Below are positions 46,094-54,748 of a DNA stretch of 55,635 bases, one piece after another. The DNA comes from Arenicellales bacterium (GTDB lineage Bacteria > Pseudomonadota > Gammaproteobacteria > BMS3Bbin11). Position 1 is the stretch's first letter, and each line of letters opens with the position of its first letter. The translations under genes were made by a program, and so were the position numbers. The stretch covers positions 71,245 through 126,879 of the forward strand of contig JARFQE010000029.1 in NCBI GenBank assembly GCA_029287915.1, written 5' to 3'. The notes below the pieces were generated by a model. The model was given only the letters and a program-made list of their open reading frames with translations. It was not told where the DNA came from and made no database searches.

Positions 46094-47964
46094 TGGGCTA
46101 CAAGACAATTATTGAAGACGATATCGACGTCCTGGTTGCAGGTGCAGGCCTTGGTGGTACCGGTGCTGCATTCGAAGCAAGATATTGGGGCAAGGACAAA
46201 AAGATTGTCATTGCCGAAAAAGCAAACATCGACCGTTCCGGTGCTGTAGCCCAGGGTCTGTACGCTATCAACTGTTACATGGGTACCCGCTTCGGCGAGA
46301 ACAACCCGGAAGACCATGTTCGCTATGCACGTATCGACCTGATGGGTATGGTCCGTGAGGATCTGGCCTTTGATATGGCGCGCCACGTTGACTCTGCCGT
46401 GCACCAGTTCGAAGAATGGGGTCTGCCTCTGATGAGAGATCCAAAGACCGGTGCTTATCAGCGTGAAGGTCGCTGGCAGATCATGATTCATGGTGAATCC
46501 TACAAGCCGATTGTTGCTGAAGCTGCCAAGAAGTCAGCTGACAAGGTTTTCAACCGTATCTGCGTTACTCATCTGCTGATGGACGAAGCTAAAGACAACC
46601 GTGTTGCAGGTGCTGTCGGCTTCAACGTACGTACCGGTAACTACCACGTATTCAAGTCGAAGACTGTTATCTGTGGCGCTGGTGGTGCTTCTAACATCTT
46701 CAAGCCACGTTCAGTCGGTGAAGGTGCTGGTCGTGTATGGTACGCACCATGGTCTTCTGGCTCTGCATACGGCCTGATGATCGAAGCAGGCGCGAAGATG
46801 ACGCAAATGGAAAACCGTATCGTACTGGCCCGATTCAAAGATGGTTACGGTCCAGTAGGTGCATACTTCCTGCATCTGAAAACTTATACTCAAAACGCCT
46901 ATGGCGAAGAGTACGAATCAAAATGGTTCCCTGAGCTGCAGAAGATGGTTGGTAAAGAGTATCTGGACCCAGAGGCGTCTCACCGTACGCACCGTCCTAT
47001 CCCAACCTGTCTGCGTAACCACGCATTGATCAACGAGGTTAATGCTGGTCGTGGCCCGATTCACATGGTCACCATGGAAGCCTTCCAGGATCCTCATCTT
47101 GAAGAGATCGGTTGGCATAACTTCCTGGGTATGACTGTTGGTCAGGCCGTACTGTGGGCTGCAACTGACGTTGATCCAAAGTATGAGAACCCGGAGCTGA
47201 CTACTTCTGAGCCTTATGTCATGGGTTCACACGCAACCGGTTGTGGTGCATGGTGTTCAGGTCCTGAAGACGTATCACCGGAAGAATACTTCTGGGGATA
47301 TAACCGTATGACCACTGTCGAAGGTCTGTTCGGTGCGGGTGATGCCGTGGGTGGTACGCCACACGCGTTCTCATCAGGTTCTTTCACAGAAGGTCGCCTG
47401 GCTGCAAAAGCTGCCTGTAAGTACATCGATGATGGTAAAGGTGAAGGCATCCGTGTTTCTGATGCCCAGATCAATCGCCGTAAGGAAGAGATCTACAAGC
47501 CACTGGAAACTTACACTGTTGGCCGTAACGAAATTGTTGCAGGCTCAGTTAATCCAAACTACATCAACCCACGTCAGGGTCTGGATCGTCTGCAGAAACT
47601 GATGGATGAGTACTGTGGTGGTTTTGGTGTTAACTACATGACCAACGACAAGCTTCTGAACATCGGCCTGAAGAAGATGGCTGCTCTCGGTGAAGATCTT
47701 GACAAGGTTGCTGCATCAGATATCCACGAGCTGCTGCGTGCATGGGAACTGAAGCATCGTTTCCTGACTTCTGAAAGTGTATTTCACCATACCCTGTTCC
47801 GTGAGGAGACTCGTTGGCCTGGTTACTACTACCGTGGTGACGCGATGAAGGTTGATGACGAAAACTGGCACGTACTGACAGTTTCTCGTCGCGATCCTCA
47901 AACAGGTGAGTACACGATGGAAAAAGCACCTCTTTACCACCTGGTAGGTGACGAAGAGAGCTAA
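46093..47964 (+). CDS. aprA: Adenylylsulfate reductase alpha subunit AprA
   Basis: This FAD enzyme of 623 residues oxidises sulfite plus AMP to APS in the sulfur-oxidising direction. The FAD-binding motif VAGAGLGGTGAAFEARYWG is at about residues 15-33. SGAVAQGLYAINCYMG and the RTHRPIPTCLRNHALINEV region are hallmark AprA blocks. Codon choice is strongly biased to CTG, CGT, GGT and AAC, unlike most neighbours, which points to high expression. A terminator lies 50 bp downstream. With AprM and Sat it forms the sulfite-to-sulfate branch. Confidence 0.98.
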   Translation: MGYKTIIEDDIDVLVAGAGLGGTGAAFEARYWGKDKKIVIAEKANIDRSGAVAQGLYAINCYMGTRFGENNPEDHVRYARIDLMGMVREDLAFDMARHVDSAVHQFEEWGLPLMRDPKTGAYQREGRWQIMIHGESYKPIVAEAAKKSADKVFNRICVTHLLMDEAKDNRVAGAVGFNVRTGNYHVFKSKTVICGAGGASNIFKPRSVGEGAGRVWYAPWSSGSAYGLMIEAGAKMTQMENRIVLARFKDGYGPVGAYFLHLKTYTQNAYGEEYESKWFPELQKMVGKEYLDPEASHRTHRPIPTCLRNHALINEVNAGRGPIHMVTMEAFQDPHLEEIGWHNFLGMTVGQAVLWAATDVDPKYENPELTTSEPYVMGSHATGCGAWCSGPEDVSPEEYFWGYNRMTTVEGLFGAGDAVGGTPHAFSSGSFTEGRLAAKAACKYIDDGKGEGIRVSDAQINRRKEEIYKPLETYTVGRNEIVAGSVNPNYINPRQGLDRLQKLMDEYCGGFGVNYMTNDKLLNIGLKKMAALGEDLDKVAASDIHELLRAWELKHRFLTSESVFHHTLFREETRWPGYYYRGDAMKVDDENWHVLTVSRRDPQTGEYTMEKAPLYHLVGDEES

Positions 47965-48013
47965 GCAAATAAAGGCTTGGTAATACAAGCCAGCTAACAT
48001 ATTTGCGTAAAGA

Positions 48014-48047
48014 AAGGACCGACATGATCAGTGTTGGTCCTTTTTTT
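48014..48047 (+). terminator. Terminator after aprA
   Basis: The stem AGGACCGACA / TGTTGGTCCT (one mismatch) has a 7-nt loop and is followed by TTTTTT. It should end most apr transcripts. Confidence 0.9.
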
Positions 48048-48123
48048 ATCTATCTCGAGAGTGGTTTGACCTTGCCGTAGATGATATTGAAAAACTCAAA
48101 CGTTTTTTAATGGAGATGTTTAG

Positions 48124-48474
48124 ATGAATATTCTTGAAAAAACAGATGAAGAGATATTGGAACTTGCTCACCCAATGTGGGCGGATCTTGTAAAGTACTC
48201 TAATGAACAAAACTACGGTGCTTTCACGCGTAACTTTTCGAGTACTTTGATCAAGGGTGCTAATGAAGTTGAAATGGGCAGGCAGTTTGCCAGAAGTGAG
48301 CTTGCGAAAAACCTGTCAGAAGATTATGAATACCTTGGCATGATACGTCGCGGTGAACATGTCACGGTTTTGTACAAAGTAACCAATAAAAATGATGGTG
48401 GTGAATGGCTCGGCAGACTGGTACTGGGTTACGAAAAAGACAAGGTGAAAATTTTTGGTTGTACGCTGTTCTAA
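48124..48474 (+). CDS. Hypothetical small soluble protein downstream of aprA
   Basis: This 116-residue protein has no signal peptide. Its helix-strand pattern (WADLVKYSNEQNYGAFTRNF, EYLGMIRRGEHVTVLYKVT, GEWLGRLVLGYE, VKIFGCTLF) is like a small SnoaL/DUF4440-type alpha+beta barrel, but no motif proves that. GGAGATG precedes the ATG by a few bases. It is followed by the SlyD-like and TPR genes on the same strand, which suggests a small operon behind aprMBA. Confidence 0.6.
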   Translation: MNILEKTDEEILELAHPMWADLVKYSNEQNYGAFTRNFSSTLIKGANEVEMGRQFARSELAKNLSEDYEYLGMIRRGEHVTVLYKVTNKNDGGEWLGRLVLGYEKDKVKIFGCTLF

Positions 48475-48521
48475 GCTGTAATTATTTGCGGCAGGATTAG
48501 ACAAAACAGGATTTAGTAGAT

Positions 48522-49031
48522 ATGTCAGATACAATTGAAGACGAAAAATTCGTTGAACTGAATTACAAGGTCGTCGATGACAAAACAGGTGATGTACTTG
48601 TTACTGTGGATTATCCCCTCGGCTATGTTCATGGTGTGAATGATGTGATGTCTGAAGAGGTAACAAAACAACTGTATGGTAAAAAAGTCGGAGATATCAT
48701 CGAAGTGCCCATTGATACAACCCAGTTATATGGCGAAAGAGATGAGTCCCTGGTATTTACCGACCGTATCGAAAATGTCCCGGAGGAATACCGGGAGATT
48801 GGTATGACCATCACCATGGAAAATGAAAAGGGTGAAATGAAGAATTTTATTGTCACCCGTTTCGATGACAAGACCTTAACCATCGATGGTAATAATCCAC
48901 TTTGTGGCCGGGAAGTGACTTTTGTACTGGAAGTTCTATCTATACGTGACGCGACCGATGAAGAAATCGACCTGGGTGGCGCAGTCGATGACAACCCGGA
49001 TATCAATGAAATACTCGAACGAGCAGAATGA
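48522..49031 (+). CDS. SlyD-like FKBP-type peptidyl-prolyl isomerase
   Basis: The 169-residue protein follows the SlyD plan: an FKBP half (VELNYKVVDDKTGDVL, then GYVHGVNDVMSEEVTKQLYG), an inserted IF chaperone domain (about residues 70-125, TTQLYGERDESLVF), and a return strand (DGNNPLCGREVTFVLEVLSI). SlyD proteins catalyse proline isomerisation and help insert metals such as nickel. The His-rich tail of E. coli SlyD is missing and the end is acidic. Its ATG context overlaps the TPR gene by 4 bp (ATGA). Confidence 0.75.
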   Translation: MSDTIEDEKFVELNYKVVDDKTGDVLVTVDYPLGYVHGVNDVMSEEVTKQLYGKKVGDIIEVPIDTTQLYGERDESLVFTDRIENVPEEYREIGMTITMENEKGEMKNFIVTRFDDKTLTIDGNNPLCGREVTFVLEVLSIRDATDEEIDLGGAVDDNPDINEILERAE

Positions 49032-50050
49032 AGTTCTCAAATAATTACATCCTTTACCCTGACAACAGGGCCCTGCAAGAGGCGATTTCAGACTCTCGAG
49101 ACCTGCTGACTCCTGAACAGTCTAAATCACTTTTCCCAGACAGGAGTGTTACCGTTGCTGACAATTTTCTTTACACAAGGGGAAATTTTGAACAGCAGCG
49201 TTACAGTACAGCTATTTATGAAAGCCTGCGTGATGCACTGGAGTCAACACTTTCTGATGATTTTCGTAACAAAGATCCACTAGCCTGGGCTGAAACACAG
49301 AATAAACTCGGCAGTATTCTTGCCGCACTGGGGCAACATCAGAGTAGTGCAGAATTGTATGAAGAGGCCATACAGCATTTTAAAGAAGCATTGAAAGAAA
49401 CTGACCAGGTGAGGTCACCTTCTGAATGGGCAACCACGCAGTTTAACCTGGGTACGGCAAACCAGGCACTTGGCCGCCTGGTTAATGAAAAAAAATCATT
49501 AAAAACTGCTGTAGATGCCTATACCAAAGCCTTATTGGTATGGTCTAAAGATGAAACACCTGAACAGTGGATGTTGGCCATGCATCAGCTTGGCGTAACA
49601 CTGCATACCTATGGATGCCTGCTACAAGGTAACCGAAATCTTCAAAAATCCGTCGTCGCTTATAAGAACGCACTTTCGGTACTCGATGCAGATAATTATG
49701 CTTTCGAGTTAGCCGCGACGCACAATAATTGTGGGGCGGTGTTACATAACCTTGCTGAATCAGAAGAAAATCCGGAACGGCTAGAAGAAGCAATAAGGTC
49801 CTACGAAAAGGGCTGGAAGGTCTGTATGGAGCAGCAACTTCCTGTACACCTTGCAGTGCTATGCAGGGTAAACAAGACGACGGCGCGATGTGTACTGGCT
49901 GAATTAACCAACGATACGGTCCTTGCAGAAGAAGTGGCCGATGAATTTGAAGTTATCCTGGAATGTTTTCCACACGCTTTACAACCTCTATGCGCAAAAC
50001 ATTGCGAAGTGCAGGTAAACAAAGCGCGAGGATTAGCGAAATCGGGGTGA
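49028..50050 (+). CDS. Tetratricopeptide-repeat protein
   Basis: This soluble 340-residue helical protein has at least four to five TPR-like units of about 45 residues, seen from repeated lines such as WAETQNKLGSILAALG, WATTQFNLGTANQALG, WMLAMHQLGVTLHTYG and LAATHNNCGAVLHNLA. It lacks a signal peptide, so the protein is cytoplasmic. TPR proteins act as scaffolds. Overlap with the SlyD-like gene suggests a joint chaperone or assembly function; whether AprBA is the client is inference. Confidence 0.78.
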   Translation: MKFSNNYILYPDNRALQEAISDSRDLLTPEQSKSLFPDRSVTVADNFLYTRGNFEQQRYSTAIYESLRDALESTLSDDFRNKDPLAWAETQNKLGSILAALGQHQSSAELYEEAIQHFKEALKETDQVRSPSEWATTQFNLGTANQALGRLVNEKKSLKTAVDAYTKALLVWSKDETPEQWMLAMHQLGVTLHTYGCLLQGNRNLQKSVVAYKNALSVLDADNYAFELAATHNNCGAVLHNLAESEENPERLEEAIRSYEKGWKVCMEQQLPVHLAVLCRVNKTTARCVLAELTNDTVLAEEVADEFEVILECFPHALQPLCAKHCEVQVNKARGLAKSG

Positions 50051-50256
50051 GCGCCAGGAATATGAATAAACTACAGAATTTATTAATTAGCTCATGCCCT
50101 GTATAAAAAATATTATATGAATTCAATTTAATGTTTTTGCTTCAAAAGGGTGAAAGTGAGATAATTATCGATTGTGAACTGCATTTCTCGCAGTGCTTAA
50201 CAAGAATTTCAGATAGAAATTCGATTGCGAATTTCAATTAAATTAGGAGATTACAA

Positions 50257-50424
50257 ATGAGCGGAGCCGGCCCTACAACCCGACCAAAAGTACCTGAAGG
50301 AAAAGCACGTTTTGTGACGACTACTCAGGGTGAGATTAAAGAAGGTGCTTTCTTTGTTGGTTACAAGACTACCTGGGAACCATTTCAAAAGGAAGCGAAG
50401 TACCAAACTCCCAAAAAACCATAG
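50257..50424 (+). CDS. 55-residue protein of unknown function
   Basis: ATG 50257 is preceded by AGGAG with 7 nt spacing, and a strong terminator follows about 65 bp after the stop. The 55-residue product (MSGAGPTTRPKVPEGKARFV, later FQKEAKYQTPKKP) is basic and rich in Pro, Lys and Thr, with no signal or membrane segment. The frame is confirmed by a frameshifted paralogue at 51797-51960 that keeps KVxEG, RF, and QKEA-Y--PK-P in register. I do not recognise the family. A role in the apr neighbourhood is only suggested by position. Confidence 0.75.
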   Translation: MSGAGPTTRPKVPEGKARFVTTTQGEIKEGAFFVGYKTTWEPFQKEAKYQTPKKP

Positions 50425-50483
50425 TATATTAATCGTGCTGACCTGTAAGGCCTGGCAGCAAGACTCAAAGTTGGATCCAGGTA

Positions 50484-50516
50484 TAAAAAAAGCACGCTCA
50501 TAGCGTGCTTTTTTTT
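50484..50516 (+). terminator. Terminator after the 55-codon gene
   Basis: AGCACGC / GCGTGCT form a perfect 7-bp stem with loop TCATA, flanked by an A-run and a T-run. It works for either strand. Confidence 0.92.
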
Positions 50517-50632
50517 GCCCCCCCCCATAAACAGTGAAGCAGTGAAGGGATTATATTGCGGCAGGTTCCATGTGCCTTTTTACGATGGCATAGAATATTG
50601 CTGGGAAAGCTGAATACTGGCTGCACTCACGT

Positions 50633-51061
50633 CTATATCCGCTCGGAAAGTTCGTAATCCACATTAATAAAGGCACCAATCTCAGCACAAAACTTGATCA
50701 CTCTTGAACCGAAACCCACTTCCGGGCAGCTTTCATCTTTATCTACCGACAGGGTCAGGACGACGCCTATTCTGGGCGATAAATTATGGCTCTTACAAAC
50801 TTCTATAATTTTGTCTTTAGCCGGTTCAATTTTTTTAAGTATTTCATCGTCAATGAGTTTATAAATATCCATTTCCTGATTATCTGACGTGATTGTGTCG
50901 GTTGATAATTCCCAGGAACTGATGACAGGCTTGTCGAGGCTGCTAGTGGCACCGGCATCATCAGTTGAGGTGGGTTCCAGATCCAGCAATCGCGTAATGT
51001 CATCGGGATTGAAATGATAACCAACAAGAGCGAAGTAAGCCCGTCCTTTGTTCGATGCCAA
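50633..51061 (-). CDS. DUF4279-domain protein
   Basis: This 142-residue protein begins with the DUF4279 pattern: AYFALVGYHFNPDDITRLLD near residue 8, then SSWELST and a C-terminal VDKDESCPEVGFGSRVIKFC and INVDYEL. Function of the domain is unknown. It stands alone on the minus strand, and the nearest upstream promoter region (51062-51299) is shared with the HIT gene. Confidence 0.7.
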   Translation of the reverse strand: MASNKGRAYFALVGYHFNPDDITRLLDLEPTSTDDAGATSSLDKPVISSWELSTDTITSDNQEMDIYKLIDDEILKKIEPAKDKIIEVCKSHNLSPRIGVVLTLSVDKDESCPEVGFGSRVIKFCAEIGAFINVDYELSERI

Positions 51062-51299
51062 GATATTTTCCTCGTCAACAAATAGTAGATACGGAATCGG
51101 ATTATAGCGTGTAAGTCGAATATTTACTGTATTAACTTTATTACGGGCGATGTGACGAACTATTAATTACATTTTTGTTTAAAAAGGTGTGAAAATATAA
51201 AAACATGTGTAGTTTTCAGCTGCATTTTTTTGTAGAGGCTGTCAAAGTATTTCTGAATTCTTTGGCTAACAAAGTGAGTTAGACGAAAGGTATTAAAGT

Positions 51300-51713
51300 T
51301 TGTCGACTGAAGAAAAACAGGAGAAAAAAAGAGACCCCAATAATCCATGTCTGTTTTGTACTGATCCACGTGGGGTATCATTGCAGAATGAACTTGCTTA
51401 TAGTGCCCGCGACACCTACGCGGTGAGCCCGGGGCATACCGTGGTTATCCCGCGTCGCCATGTTGCTAGCTTTTTTGACCTGACACCGCAAGAGATAAAC
51501 GCCTGCATGGAACTGATTACCGAGGAGCGCGAGCTGCTGGACGAGGAATTTAACCCTGATGGCTACAATATCGGCGTTAACGTGGGGCCGGCGGCAGGGC
51601 AGAGTATCCTGCATGTCCATATTCACATTATTCCCCGCTATAAGGGTGATGTTGAGAATCCCCAGGGGGGTGTGCGGCATGTGATTCCCAAGAAGGCACA
51701 TTACAAGCGCTAG
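51300..51713 (+). CDS. HIT-family protein with zinc-binding CxxC
   Basis: This 137-residue histidine-triad hydrolase has HVHIHIIPRYKGD (His-x-His-x-His) near residue 109 as the catalytic loop. An N-terminal CLFC near residue 17 and the RHV motif complete the zinc site of the Hint/HinT group. HIT proteins hydrolyse nucleoside phosphoramidates or dinucleotides. The only start in a good place is TTG at 51300, with GAAAGG upstream. It is not linked to other genes in an obvious way. Confidence 0.85.
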   Translation: MSTEEKQEKKRDPNNPCLFCTDPRGVSLQNELAYSARDTYAVSPGHTVVIPRRHVASFFDLTPQEINACMELITEERELLDEEFNPDGYNIGVNVGPAAGQSILHVHIHIIPRYKGDVENPQGGVRHVIPKKAHYKR

Positions 51714-51796
51714 ATGGCGTTATTTGAGTCAGATAAGTGGGAGGGGTCAACATAACTTTCTATATTCCTCCCTACTCAGCCATTAGCGACAGCATG

Positions 51797-51960
51797 ATGA
51801 GTGCTACATATGTGATGCCAGGTCCAAGGTTGCCGAGGGCTATTCACGCTTTCTGAAAACCAGTCAGATGGAGACTAATCAAAATGGTTTCGTTGATTAC
51901 CAAACCATCAGAAAGTCTTTGCAGAAAGAGGCCGAATATACTATCCCAAAACGGCCTTAA
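51797..51960 (+). pseudogene. Frameshifted paralogue of the 55-residue protein
   Basis: From ATG 51797 ten codons are followed by a one-base loss; after it the frame reads KVAEGYSRFLKTSQ, then NGFVDYQTIRKSLQKEAEYT and PKRP to TAA at 51958. This lines up with the gene at 50257: both have exactly ten residues before KVxEG, then RF, then QKEA-Y and PK-P. No good ribosome site precedes it. The match proves the reading frame of both copies and shows this one is broken. Confidence 0.75.
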
Positions 51961-52163
51961 GTCAGCCGGTTGCGCATATCTATAGGTGCCGATCAATCAT
52001 TGAATCCAGAGCCAGCGCTTGAAGAAACCTGAACACATTAACTGTTTGCATATAAAATGAATCTCTGTGCTGCTTCTCTGTCAAAATTATGGCGTAAATT
52101 GTCAATCAATTTTTTTTTATTAACCCTAGTATTCAATCTATAAATCTAACCGGAGAAAGGGTA

Positions 52164-52259
52164 ATGAGTAAAGGCAATATACAAGATGATGGTAAGCAGG
52201 AATTGATAGATGTGGCCACATTTCTGGCGCGGACTGATAGTTATGCTGGATGTAATTGA
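52164..52259 (+). CDS. Possible 31-residue peptide
   Basis: ATG 52164 follows GGAGAAAGG. The product MSKGNIQDDGKQELIDVATF then LARTDSYAGCN is short and soluble. No family is known. It could be a small gene or the truncated start of a longer one. The flanks (51961-52163 and 52260-52393) show nothing else I can name. Confidence 0.3.
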   Translation: MSKGNIQDDGKQELIDVATFLARTDSYAGCN

Positions 52260-52393
52260 AACCAGGTGGTGTATTCCTGTAAATGCGACAGGCACTGATC
52301 GGAACAGAAGCCTGTATTGAAGAATCCAAATTAGTCAGCATATATAGCTAGATGTACTTTTTAATATTCAGTTCTACACTTATTGCTCTGCGG

Positions 52394-53137
52394 ATGAGCA
52401 GGTTCTACCTGTCCGCTATCCTGTTATCTGCTGCATTGTCTATCAGTACTTCCGCATTGTCAGATGATTCGGTGGCCGAAGATAAGCAATGTGTCATTCT
52501 GCTTCATGGGCTCGCGCGCACCAGTAATTCGATGGATAGAATGGAACAGGCACTGCTCGATGCTGGCTATTATACTGTCAATGTCGACTACCCCTCCCGC
52601 ACGATGAAGATCCAGGATCTGGCAACATTGGCTGTTAAACAGGGGCTAGACGGGTGCGAGTCAAAAGGTGCGAGCGATATACATTTTGTCACCCATTCAC
52701 TGGGCGGTATTCTTGTTCGCTACTATCTGGCAAAAAATGAGCTCAAACAACTTGGCAGGGTAGTCCAGCTTGCCCCGCCGAATCAGGGATCTCTGATTGT
52801 CGACAAGTTTCGTCATGAACAATGGTTCCAATGGTTGACCGGGCCGGCGGGTCAACAACTGGGTACCGGCAAGGACGGCATTCCGGGGCAGCTTGGCGGC
52901 GTTGATTATCCAACCGGAGTCATTGCCGGGAACGAACACAGCCCCATTGATAACTGGATGGCTGAAATGTTACCCGGAGACAGTGACGGAAAGGTACTGG
53001 TTGAGCGGGCAAAGGTCGAGGGTATGAGTGATTTTATCATTTTACCCTATACTCATATTACTATCATGAAGCAGGACCAGGTGATCAAGCAGTCGCTGTA
53101 CTTTCTCAATACTGGCAGTTTCAATCATCCTGGTTAG
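52394..53137 (+). CDS. Secreted alpha/beta-hydrolase, lipase-like
   Basis: The 247-residue product has a Sec signal peptide (MSRFYLSAILLSAALSISTS). It has VILLHGLARTSNSMDRM near residue 35 (oxyanion region) and HFVTHSLGGILVRYYL with the nucleophile Ser in T-H-S-L-G near residue 102; the usual first Gly is Thr. LPYTHITIM near the end carries the likely catalytic His. It resembles short bacterial lipases and esterases. An in-frame ATG at 52352 would put a second hydrophobic stretch before the signal and is less likely. It is convergent with the next gene (12-bp gap). Confidence 0.82.
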   Translation: MSRFYLSAILLSAALSISTSALSDDSVAEDKQCVILLHGLARTSNSMDRMEQALLDAGYYTVNVDYPSRTMKIQDLATLAVKQGLDGCESKGASDIHFVTHSLGGILVRYYLAKNELKQLGRVVQLAPPNQGSLIVDKFRHEQWFQWLTGPAGQQLGTGKDGIPGQLGGVDYPTGVIAGNEHSPIDNWMAEMLPGDSDGKVLVERAKVEGMSDFIILPYTHITIMKQDQVIKQSLYFLNTGSFNHPG

Positions 53138-53149
53138 TTGTCGAATTCG

Positions 53150-54496
53150 TCAGAGTTCGGGCTTTCGCTCGAACTTTTCCATCAGTTTTTCAACAGCCTG
53201 TTTAACGTGTGTTTCATAGTCGTTAGGGAAGTACCAGATCCGCGCCTTTTTTTCGGTATCATGATAGGAAAGGCCGCGATCCTCTGGCAAGGCATGGAAG
53301 TTAAGATCCAGTAGTGCATCCGTGCTTGCCCAGCTGTTCTGGTACCAGTAGTCATGAGATCCTTTGGCCAGGTCCGGTATGGTGGCCGGATCAATGTAGA
53401 GGACGGTGAAGTTTGGTTGCTTTGTCTGTTTGATTATCCAGGTAGCCTGCTCCTCAGTAAGATCTTCGAGGTCCGGTTTTCCGAGCCGGGATTTACTACT
53501 CCTTTGTTCTTCTGTTTCAATGATAGGTTCATTTTTCGACTGGTGATCCCGCATCGCAATGCCGAGTACTGAGTCGTATTGATTAATAGTCACCGTCACA
53601 TTCTCAACTATATCCTGATAGCTACGGTATTCATCGACAAAGTCATCAAAATCGGTATCAGGAGCGGCAAAGTAGATGGATCCCAGTCTTAATGATTTAC
53701 GGTAGATGTCGCGATCTAGCTGCGTAGTGTCCTGGCCAAGCACGGCCAGTGATTTGGTGGTCAGGGTAGCACCGGCACTGTAGGCGAGGATGTTGATCTT
53801 TCGTGCGGAAGTATGCTTTGCCAGAAGTTTAACGAAGCGGACGAATGTTGGCACCGTTTCCATGATATGCCGGATATCGGTACCATAGCGAATTATGCTC
53901 TCGGCCGATGGCCAGGAAAAAAGAACAACAATGGCCTGGCGGCCGGTAAAATGCCTGTATTGAGCTGCCTGTGAGGCCGTACGATAAAAGTTATTGTTGG
54001 CGCCGTGGACGTAGATAGTAATATCTTTTGTAGGACTTTCTTCAATCGCCCTGTTGAATCGTGAAAACAAATCCAGCAGTTCAGGCGACAGGGTTTGCAG
54101 TGAATCATCTTCTTTGAGCACGCCATGTTCCGATACCTGTTGCAGGGTCAGCAGTGATTCATGTTTCTCAATGCCTTTGATGGATAACTGACGAATTTCA
54201 TCCCAGCTCTGATCACCGGCACCAATCTGTACTTCTGCTACCCCCATTCGTATATCCTGATCAAAATCACGACTATAAAAACGGCTTTGTTTTGCACCTA
54301 TAGGCAAACGATTGGTGGCATAACCGATGGCGATAGAGCTGCCTCTTTGATTTTCTGGTGTGTAGGTGAACGGGTCAATTTTTCCTTCCTGCATGACAAC
54401 CGGTGTTGGCATCAAATACACCGCAGGCTGACATCCAGAAAGAAATAAAATTGAAAGAATTAATAGAGGTTTGCTGATGTATCCAGGAAGATTCAT
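53150..54496 (-). CDS. Lipoprotein with DUF900-type alpha/beta-hydrolase domain
   Basis: This 448-residue lipoprotein has a signal ending in the lipobox LFLSGC (Cys at about residue 22). The hydrolase domain has IYVHGANNNFYRTASQAAQY near residue 160 and the nucleophile elbow INILAYSAGATLT near 232. FAAPDTDFDDF supplies the likely acid residue. DUF900 proteins are serine hydrolases of unknown substrate, and a lipid anchor puts this one at the envelope. It is one of two envelope serine hydrolases in convergent orientation here. Confidence 0.82.
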   Translation of the reverse strand: MNLPGYISKPLLILSILFLSGCQPAVYLMPTPVVMQEGKIDPFTYTPENQRGSSIAIGYATNRLPIGAKQSRFYSRDFDQDIRMGVAEVQIGAGDQSWDEIRQLSIKGIEKHESLLTLQQVSEHGVLKEDDSLQTLSPELLDLFSRFNRAIEESPTKDITIYVHGANNNFYRTASQAAQYRHFTGRQAIVVLFSWPSAESIIRYGTDIRHIMETVPTFVRFVKLLAKHTSARKINILAYSAGATLTTKSLAVLGQDTTQLDRDIYRKSLRLGSIYFAAPDTDFDDFVDEYRSYQDIVENVTVTINQYDSVLGIAMRDHQSKNEPIIETEEQRSSKSRLGKPDLEDLTEEQATWIIKQTKQPNFTVLYIDPATIPDLAKGSHDYWYQNSWASTDALLDLNFHALPEDRGLSYHDTEKKARIWYFPNDYETHVKQAVEKLMEKFERKPEL

Positions 54497-54663
54497 ATGG
54501 GTGGTAATCGTTTCAAAAGTTAATGATATTGTTGCCAGAAAGTCTAATTTTAGCAGCTATTCTCTCGCAGCAGCGAGTCGTGGGCAAATCGAAAAATGGT
54601 CTGGGTTTAAATTTTTTCTGATAAAGCTGTTGACGAAATCAATTCCCGGCGTTACTCTCTCAA

Positions 54664-54679
54664 CCACAATATATAGTGG
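54664..54679. promoter_or_regulatory. NrdR box 1 upstream of nrdJ
   Basis: CCACAATATATAGTGG matches the NrdR consensus (ACACWATATATWGTGT type) with a near-perfect palindrome. NrdR with bound dATP represses ribonucleotide reductase genes. Confidence 0.75.
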
Positions 54680-54695
54680 TAAATATAATCAAATA

Positions 54696-54711
54696 TAACA
54701 ATATATGGTCA
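54696..54711. promoter_or_regulatory. NrdR box 2 upstream of nrdJ
   Basis: TAACAATATATGGTCA is a second, weaker box. It starts 32 bp after box 1, leaving a 16-bp spacer. This three-turn spacing is the known arrangement of NrdR box pairs. Confidence 0.7.
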
Positions 54712-54748
54712 TAATGTGAAAATTATGAACCTGTGCAAGAGGAGAAGC

